The notes below the pieces were generated by a model, which had not been told where the DNA came from, made no database searches, and worked only from the letters and a program-made list of their open reading frames with translations. The position numbers were made by a program, and so were the translations under genes. DNA of 17,715 nucleotides from Geosiphon pyriformis (lineage: Eukaryota; Glomeromycota; Glomeromycetes; Archaeosporales; Geosiphonaceae), in the NCBI GenBank assembly GCA_016748015.1, contig JAAOMT010000236.1, forward strand, positions 104,874 to 122,588, in the 5' to 3' direction. How positions within the stretch are numbered: the stretch's first letter is position 1; each line of letters opens with the position of its first letter. Positions 11,538 to 17,715 of this stretch are shown piece after piece.

Positions 11538-13955
11538 TTACTTAAATGTGGACCAATCAAAGACTGTACCATGATGATCACAAATTTGGTCTACAAAGGC
11601 CACATCATACCGCTGAAGTGAAGGGAGGCACCTGGAGAAAACTGATTCATCCAAAACAGTTGACATGGGCATCCTACTATTGACATAAAAGGAATTGGTG
11701 AAGAATCCACCCAGAGACAATTTGCAATTATAAAGCACGTGAACCACACCTGCCAAAAAATTATTAGAGGCACTAACACGAATGCAAACAGGAGAATTCA
11801 ATAGATGAATAGGGCGCCAACACAAAACCTGCAGATCATAAGACCTATGAAAGAACAAACATCCCACAATCCCACCAGAGTTGGCAAAATTAATAAGAGA
11901 AGCAACCTTGCCTTCAAACTGAATCTGCAGAAAAAATTTCAAACCATAAAAGAAGGGGTGGTGAATCGAATCACTAGGAAAGTTGAGTGGAAGTCCAGAT
12001 TTGAGCTTTAGGTCCTTATAAATCATAGCATCCCACTTGTTGCAAATGCTGATAGGAACAAAGCTAAATTGTGTTCTGTAGCTAATAATAGACTGGAGAA
12101 CCACTGAAACCAAATATAAGAACTGCTTATCTGAGATAGCTTTTTTTAGAACCAAATTTGTAAAAAAACGAACATCCGAATGTGCTTTAGCTAAACTAGG
12201 TCTGGAAAGACCCTCAGTCAACAAAAATATGCCCAGATACTGATGGGATTCACCTTTTTTGGCAACAGAGATAGGTGAACCACTAATGAAAAGAGCAGTA
12301 TTACCAACCCTACAATTGATGGGAATAGCTACAGTCTTGTTATTCTTTATTGAAATGTCATTAATCTGGAAAAACTCGCTAGTAACATCCAAAATGTGTT
12401 GAGTAGTGCTCTGACTACTGCCAACCCAAATTGTATTATCAACAAAGACGCCAGCGGCAAAACAGGAAGAAAGCCCAGCCTGCAACTTGACACGACCACT
12501 CTTGGAAACGAAATGAAAAATTAGCCTGTATTCACACATACTCTCCTGATGCTTGACTTCGCACAAAAGGGGATCATAAAAAATGTGCCACAGAAGAGAA
12601 AAAAAGACCTCTCCTTGATCTAAATTATCATGGACCCAATAACCATCTGTCAAACCAAAATCTGTCATGACTCGATTAGTGCAACCTTTGTAAATGCTGC
12701 CAAAAAACCGAATGAACCTGTTGCACATTTTAATTCTGACCAGACACTTCTCCAAATGCTCTCAGCCAACTGAATCATATGCTTTCCTTATATCCTGCAA
12801 GACCAGCCAAAGTTCTCGGTTCTTTTCCAGGGCATTTTCAACAACCAAACCAACTGCAAAAATGGGAGACTGTGTCATCATACCTTTCAAAACTGAAAAA
12901 TTGTCACCATAAAGAACATTATGAGTGCTGCATGCTAAAAAAATCCTGTCTGAGAGTATTTTGAAGAGAATCTTGCGAGCCATCTCAATTAGTGCAATAG
13001 GGCAAGTATTTGTAAAAACACCCTCCCATTCATATGGTTTGGGAATCATTGAAACCCAAGCTTCTCTTCAGGGGCCAGGGACAGATTCCTCAGATAAGCA
13101 AGAGTTCAAAAGCACCAAGAGTATATTAAGGACTGAAATATTACAATGTTTCCAAAGCTCATTTGAGATACCTAAAAGGCCAGCAGCTTTGCTATCCGGC
13201 AGGTTGGAGACAACCCCAAACAGTTCATCAAAGTCGATCAAACCCATTACATCAGAAAAAGCTTCATCAAAAACATAACCTAGAGAACAATACTGGCAAG
13301 ACCACTCATCATTAATGTCGAGCACCATCCTTCGCTTTCTAGTCCAATCTTCCATAATCTCATCCACCTTGGACTTCACTAGAGCAGAATCTAACACCAG
13401 CTTATTTCCTACCACCAAATGATCCAAAACCACCTTGCAGAAGAGTCGCTCCAAAACACTACATACAGTATGACCTTTGTTCAACTCAAAACTCTCTATT
13501 CTTTTGTCAATTGCCAACTTGATTTGAGATTCTTTGGCACGGTTTGATTCTGACAACTTAGATGAACGGTAGGATTTCCTGATCTTGGCCAAAACTGAAT
13601 AAATAGTATCAAAATGGGAACCCAAAAGAAAGAAAGAATCCACAATAGAAGCATTAACAAGATTAATTCCTTTCCATGTATCAAGTAGAGAAGCAAACTC
13701 CCCATGAAAGACCAGACAAGAGGCTTTGACAATCTTTGACACCAAAAGTTTTAATTTGTGAAATCTGGATAATACTTTATTATAGACACTATCAAAATCT
13801 TTAAACCACTTTTTTTTGAAAACGTTCTCAGCCAACAAACACACCACTTGGCAAAGGTAACCCCACATTGTGTCCAGGTCCAGACTCATCTTGGCAGCAT
13901 AAAATTCATCATGGAACATGGCAGCATTCACCAACGTATCCTCTTTAAACTTGAT
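11538..13955 (-). pseudogene. ORF2 part 2: linker and reverse transcriptase
   Basis: The linker (13934 to about 13130) includes KVVLDHLVVG and SKAAGLLGISNELWKHC. RT motifs follow: MIPKPYEWEGV and PIALIEMARK near 12960-13050, LVLQDIRKAYDSVG near 12765-12810 (motif A), DNLDQGEVFFSLLW near 12585-12625 (motif B, where DGLDQGEVFSPLLW is usual), and AGVFVDNTIWVG near 12420-12455 (motif C). In motif C the second Asp of the YxDD-type active site is Asn (codon 12435-12437, AAT), which should abolish polymerisation. Motif D region NNKTVAIPIN and then QYLGIFL follow near 12240-12350. The thumb and connector run to a TAA at 11538. TGA codons at 13068 and 12762 replace Trp in the PW-REAW and GW-EHLEK contexts. 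Confidence 0.87.
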
Positions 13956-13991
13956 CTATTCAGCATCACCAGCATCCACAAAATTGTACTT

Positions 13992-14750
13992 CTAATGATC
14001 CTTATTCACTTGTTTGCGCAACGTGTTCAACTGCGCATCCAGCAAACCACCAAGACCCATGGAAACAGAAACAGCTTTATGATCAGTATCAAAATACTCT
14101 TCAACACCAGACACATCATAATCCAGAATTGCATTAACTAAACTTGATGACACAAACACATAATCAATAATTTTAGCCACTTCATGAGAATTGGTCCACG
14201 TAGCTTCCTTTCTAAACAAGCTTCTACTCAAGGAGTTGACCAAACTCAAATCAAAACATTTTCTGAAGCTGGCACTTTTGCAAGAACTATTTTCATTAAA
14301 ATCCTCACCCAAGATGACGAAGGAAGACTTATTTACTGTCCTCACAATCAAAGAATTGATATCATCCACCTGAAAGAAACGTACTGCCAAAAATGATCTA
14401 GCATACAGCCCCAAAACTGTCACAGACAGTTTATTTTTGAAGAAAAGCTTGATAGAAAGAAACCAGCCAGGAATGTCCGAAACCTTATACACACACTGAG
14501 CCAAGAAATCGTTCATAATGATTACAACCCCAGAACCCATGTAACCAGAATTCAAACCAGAAGTAAAAACCCGAACGCCAGCAAACTTGTTCATGATCCA
14601 AGGGCAAATCCTATCTTTCAACTTAGTCTCAGTAACAATTGAAATCATATTGTTCATTTCTTTATGCCAACAAATAATATTCTCCTGTTTTGCAGGATTG
14701 TTCATTCTCCTAATATTGCATGTGGTAATTTTCCAAATATAATTGGTTAT
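13992..14750 (-). pseudogene. ORF2 part 1: APE-type endonuclease domain
   Basis: This is an exonuclease-endonuclease-phosphatase fold of the LINE APE type, which nicks target DNA to prime reverse transcription. Motifs in order are TTCNIRR (catalytic Asn), IVTETKL (Glu), LGLYA (Tyr), ILGEDFNEN (Asp and Asn kept, but Glu replaces the usual second Gly of GGDFNE), EATWTNS, KIIDYVFVSSSL, and DTDHKAVSV (final Asp-His pair). The main catalytic residues are present, so this is the best preserved enzyme of the element. It ends in TAG at 13992 after NKDH, where the family usually has Trp. The first ATG in frame (14705) lies after the catalytic Asn and cannot give a whole domain. Confidence 0.85.
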
Positions 14751-16630
14751 TGAGATGAGGAGAGGACCAGAGGACCCAAACCAGCACACATCTGCTCTAA
14801 CTTTGCCAAAATCAAGCCAATGGAGGCATCGAGGGCAGCCAACTTTGACTCTAAAACGCCAATTTTAAAAGTTAGCACCTTGGAACTGCTCAGACCCAAT
14901 TGAGAATTGTCATTGCCAGAAGAGAAAGAAATAGGCTGAATTAAAGGAACATCTAACACCATGTTGGAACCCAAGTCAGAGTCATTAATCATAAGAGAAT
15001 CAGAGACGAATGGGTGAGGAGTACCCACAGAAGAAATCACACTAGAAGAAGAAGCTGAAGGCACCAAACTGAGATTGTCAAGACCAAGAAGAATGTTCAA
15101 AATTCGATTAGATAAAAGCTCTACAGAGTGTTTCAGACATGCCAAACGTGTACCCAAGGGGGAATCGACCATAGAAAGAGGGGGAGGGGTACCACCAGAA
15201 CTTGAAGCACCAAAAGACAGAGAACCAGAACCAGAGCCATCACAAGAACCATGAGAGACTGAAGCAACTGAGACCACTTGGGCCCAGGATTTGCCTCCAA
15301 AAGCAACAGGACGAGAGATCAGAACCTTCTTTTTAGCATATAATTTGGCCAGCTGGAGATGAATATCCAAGTTAGCAGGCTTTTTAAACGACTTGGGTGA
15401 TTGAAAAGCTGATACAACCTCAGCATCACATTCCAAGGCAGAATAACCAAATTTCCCATACTGTTTACAGCGAACTAAATCCAACCTAGCCCATGAGAGT
15501 TTCACACTACCAAAAATTGGCTTCATGTGAAAAGCTGACTCCATAGCTTCATTAGATTCAAAACAGACTACAACACAGTGAGTTCTATTACCAGTCTCCA
15601 ATGAACAATTGATGACACAAGTTTTCCCAATTAAGAAAGACCATTTTGAAGCCAATTGCTTTGCCTGTCTTGGTTTGGCGAATTCCACCACAGCTTTCTG
15701 CCACATGCCAATCAGCTGAATTTTGATTGATTTAATTTCCCCAAATTCAGACACTGCGGCAATGATCATATCCTTTGGCGTGTCCATGGGAATTTCTTTG
15801 ATCACCACAGCCCGATTTGACCTAATTCCTTGTCTCTTAAGATTGCTGTTTACTATGATGTTATTTTCCCTGGCCAATGAGACAGCTTTTTCCATGCTTG
15901 CTTCAAAGGTAAAGGTAAATCTGATGATCCCTTCAAATTTTGAGGGGGTAGTGACCCCCCCAAAACCATTGATTTTTGAAAATAATTTTCTTATGGCATA
16001 AGTTTTGGCCGTTGCTGATTTCCCTTCCACAGCCAAAAGATTGATGTCCAAAGCAAAAGATTTTTTTACAGCCACTTCCACCTGAGTTTTAATGATTTTG
16101 GGATCAATCCACATCTTATCCAAAGAAAAAGACTTACAGAGGAGAAAAGAAACCTCCTTTTCCTCCTCTATATTGAAATTAATAGAGCTAAGGGGGGAGC
16201 CAACAATCACACCATTATTGAAACGCTTGGCTTGGGGTGTATTCATCTTGGAATTGGATACTCCTTCACCTTCGGAAGCCTCCCCATTAGTATTCATGCT
16301 ATTAAACTGCCCGACCACTTGACCAGATCCACTACCTTTGAGAGCCACACCATTACTTGATAGCTTAGCACCACCAGGAGGTTTCTTGATCTTATGACTT
16401 GAACCACTACTAACTGAACCAAAAGTTGGAACTCTGGACAACCTTTTTTTAGCACCAGTACCACTCATGGGAGCAGCCAGATCAACAACAAAAGGATTTG
16501 TTTCTTGTAAAGTAATGGAAGACAGTATAAAATAGCAGAAAAAAACTTCTTTTGAAATACGCTTTTTGAGGATTTTAGGAGGTAAGAGAGAAAGAAGTTG
16601 GTCTAAATTTAAAATAATTTTCTTAAACAT
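14747..16630 (-). CDS. LINE ORF1: RRM-like RNA-binding protein with broken zinc knuckle
   Basis: ORF1 proteins coat the element RNA. This frame is uninterrupted over 627 codons. Residues 272-340 form an RRM-like domain (AVVIKEIP as the first strand, QKAVVEFA as the RNP1-like strand). Residues 388-401 have exact CX2CX4HX4C knuckle spacing, but the second Cys is Tyr (codon 15458-15460, TAT) and the His is Tyr (codon 15443-15445, TAT), so zinc binding should fail. Ser/Gly-rich linkers flank both parts, and residues 584-617 look like a short coiled coil (VLESKLAALDASIGLILAKL). The ATG at 16630 gives a hydrophobic, AT-rich N-terminal extension; the ATG at 16468 (MSGTGAKK) is a more likely start. 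The TAA stop overlaps the inferred ORF2 start. Confidence 0.82.
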   Translation of the reverse strand: MFKKIILNLDQLLSLLPPKILKKRISKEVFFCYFILSSITLQETNPFVVDLAAPMSGTGAKKRLSRVPTFGSVSSGSSHKIKKPPGGAKLSSNGVALKGSGSGQVVGQFNSMNTNGEASEGEGVSNSKMNTPQAKRFNNGVIVGSPLSSINFNIEEEKEVSFLLCKSFSLDKMWIDPKIIKTQVEVAVKKSFALDINLLAVEGKSATAKTYAIRKLFSKINGFGGVTTPSKFEGIIRFTFTFEASMEKAVSLARENNIIVNSNLKRQGIRSNRAVVIKEIPMDTPKDMIIAAVSEFGEIKSIKIQLIGMWQKAVVEFAKPRQAKQLASKWSFLIGKTCVINCSLETGNRTHCVVVCFESNEAMESAFHMKPIFGSVKLSWARLDLVRCKQYGKFGYSALECDAEVVSAFQSPKSFKKPANLDIHLQLAKLYAKKKVLISRPVAFGGKSWAQVVSVASVSHGSCDGSGSGSLSFGASSSGGTPPPLSMVDSPLGTRLACLKHSVELLSNRILNILLGLDNLSLVPSASSSSVISSVGTPHPFVSDSLMINDSDLGSNMVLDVPLIQPISFSSGNDNSQLGLSSSKVLTFKIGVLESKLAALDASIGLILAKLEQMCAGLGPLVLSSSQ

Positions 16631-16640
16631 AATTTTTATT
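16469..16640 (-). other. Probable LINE 5' leader
   Basis: This is the stretch between the AT-rich flank and the MSGTGAKK start of ORF1. It is open in frame with ORF1 but reads as a hydrophobic peptide unlike the rest of the protein (VFFCYFILSSITLQ). Composition is intermediate. I take it as 5' untranslated sequence with internal promoter potential, without a specific promoter motif. Confidence 0.4.
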
Positions 16641-17640
16641 TTTTTCTTTAGTTTATTTTTTTTATATTTTTAATTTATATTATTTAATAGCTTATAGTTA
16701 AAATTTTTTGTAAAAAAATTAATTTTTACAATAAAATAATTATACATTATTTAAAAATTTTACAAATAAGATTTTTTTATAAAAAATTTAGCTCTTTAAA
16801 GATTTATTAACTTTTATTAATAACAAAATTAACAGCAAAATAATATTAACAATATTAAAAAAAAGATAAAAAAATTTCTGATAATATTGGTTTTTTTTTG
16901 TTTTAAAACAGTATCTTATTTCAAATATTTTAGTATTTACAACTCCAGCTAAACTACCAATTAGCTTTATAGTTACAAACAGTTTTGTATTAAAAAAAAT
17001 AATTAAATATAGAAACAGAAAAAAGAAAAAAAAATAATTATTTTTTCAAATTTTAATTAATAAGACAAAAAGTTTTTTTTTATATTTGTTAAATAATAAA
17101 AATAAAAATAATTATTTAATAATTTTATAAAAAATAAAAATATTAATTTAAAAATTATTAAAACTTAAATATATAAATATATTTAAAATAAAAAATTAAA
17201 TAAGTATTTAAATAAAAAATTATTAAATACTTAAATAAAATAAAAAAAATAGTTTTTTTAATTTATATAGCTTAATATAAGTTTAAATTATTGGTTATAT
17301 ACAAAAAATGTGTAAGTAATATTTTTGTTACATATTTTAAGTTTTAATTAAATTATATTTAATTAATACATTATTAAATTTGTTTTATTTATAAATTAAA
17401 TATATAAACTTTTATTTAATAAGTTTAAAATTAATATAAAGTTATATATATATTTACAAAATAATAAAAATATATTTAATTTTTTCCAATTTTAAAAGTT
17501 ACAATTATTTTTACTTTAAAATAATAAAACGAATTTTATTCAATATTAAAATATATAAAACAATAATAATGTTAATTTAACAAAACAAAAATAATTTAAT
17601 GAATATTGCACAATACAATAATTATTAAAGAAACAATTAT
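16641..17640. other. AT-only flank without gene
   Basis: Nearly pure AT with long A and T runs, apart from a slightly richer patch at 16935-16985. No frame or motif is supportable. A perfect 11-base inverted repeat occurs at 17201-17211 (TAAGTATTTAA) and 17223-17233 (TTAAATACTTA) with an 11-base loop; symmetry of this size may be chance in such DNA. Confidence 0.45.
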
Positions 17641-17715
17641 ATTATATAGGCATACGGCAGGGGGTAAAAACTCTGATTATCGTTTTAATTTAACAAAGGC
17701 GAGTTTGTTACCTAA

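Larger units (their letters stand above)
10062..14750 (-). pseudogene. LINE ORF2 polyprotein: endonuclease, RT, RNase H, zinc finger
   Basis: This encoded the enzymes that nick target DNA and copy the element RNA into it. The whole span, 1,563 codons including the stop, stays in one frame with no frameshift, but stops interrupt it at 13992 (TAG), 13956 (TAG), 13068 (TGA), 12762 (TGA), 11538 (TAA) and 10641 (TGA). Context suggests Trp at the first four, Arg or Gln at 11538, and Arg at 10641. The terminal TAG at 10062 follows SVYIAA and looks genuine by comparison with the family. No ATG lies upstream of the endonuclease in this frame: codon 14750-14748 is ATA, overlapping the ORF1 stop as ATAA, and is probably a mutated ATGA stop-start junction. 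Domains are listed separately. Confidence 0.88.
9926..16640 (-). mobile_element. Non-LTR retrotransposon (LINE), near full length, inactivated
   Basis: This is a LINE of about 6.7 kb on the minus strand with ORF1 (RRM-like, zinc knuckle) followed by ORF2 (APE endonuclease, reverse transcriptase, RNase H, CCHC finger). That organisation resembles the I/Tad group of elements. The left boundary is clear: the minus strand ends in a 14-base poly(A). The right boundary is fuzzy, as composition falls to the AT-rich background between about 16470 and 16640. The element is visibly GC-richer than both flanks, consistent with a younger insertion into older decayed DNA. I could not identify a target-site duplication. 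Six stops in ORF2 and lost catalytic residues make it non-autonomous. Confidence 0.88.

Noticed and set aside
12694-14141. Plus-strand open frames antisense to ORF2, such as 12694-12912, 12925-13278 and 13848-14141.
   Set aside because: They are shadows of the conserved minus-strand polyprotein and have no motif of their own.
10062-14750. Stop codon reassignment making ORF2 functional.
   Set aside because: All three stop codons appear, at positions where the family has different residues (Trp, Arg, possibly Gln). TGA and TAG both stand for Trp, and TGA also stands for Arg. Active-site residues are lost as well, so this is decay.
14770-14785. A T TTG GGT heptamer in the ORF1 frame just before the ORF1 stop, with ORF2 in the -1 frame, suggesting programmed -1 frameshifting.
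   Set aside because: GGT in the second slot is a poor slippery codon, I saw no obvious downstream pseudoknot, and a mutated ATGA junction explains the arrangement more simply.
15723-16322. Plus-strand open frames at 15723-16001 and 16092-16322.
   Set aside because: They are antisense shadows of ORF1.
9905-16610. Target-site duplication for the LINE, for example TTTTGACCTA next to the poly(A) and TTTAGACCAA near 16600.
   Set aside because: The match is short and imperfect, and the right-hand copy lies inside the ORF1 frame. In AT-rich DNA many such matches occur by chance.
1-17715. CRISPR array, tRNA or rRNA genes, or a defence or secretion cluster.
   Set aside because: I saw no regularly spaced repeats with unique spacers, no cloverleaf-like or rRNA-like sequence, and no protein motif of such systems.

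Overview
The window reads as a transposon graveyard from a very AT-rich fungal nuclear genome. The best guess is an arbuscular-mycorrhizal fungus (Glomeromycotina). That rests on overall composition, on the type of LINE (ORF1 with an RRM-like fold and zinc knuckle; ORF2 with APE endonuclease, reverse transcriptase, RNase H and a terminal CCHC finger), and on a DDE transposase type common in those genomes. I recognise these families from memory; no search was run. I see no convincing intact host gene, tRNA, rRNA or CRISPR array.

Layout: (1) 1 to about 2,960, + strand: a heavily decayed LINE relic entering from the left edge, with linker, RT and RNase H pieces still alignable to the better copy in this window. 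(2) About 3,140-5,090, - strand: a decayed DDE transposase. (3) About 5,090-9,925: very AT-rich DNA with a ~4 kb-spaced direct repeat around an A9-GC-T9 palindrome, a possible decayed reading frame near 7,670-8,120, and a short repeat cluster near 9,130-9,250. (4) 9,926 to about 16,640, - strand: an almost full-length LINE, visible as a GC-richer island, with a poly(A) tail at its left end, ORF2 at 10,062-14,750 and ORF1 at 14,747-16,630. (5) 16,640-17,640: featureless AT-rich DNA. (6) The last ~65 bases turn slightly GC-richer and may be the edge of another unit.

The unifying observation is how these elements died. In the long LINE all of ORF2 stays in one frame with no frameshift, yet six in-frame stops interrupt it. 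Each is explained by C-to-T or G-to-A change, five of the six probably by a single transition. The same kind of change explains loss of a catalytic Asp in RT and in RNase H, loss of a zinc-knuckle Cys and His in ORF1, and probably loss of the ORF2 start codon. The older LINE relic and the DDE relic carry the same signature more heavily. This fits a methylation-deamination or RIP-like process acting on repeats; it is inferred, not shown. No element here looks able to move by itself.
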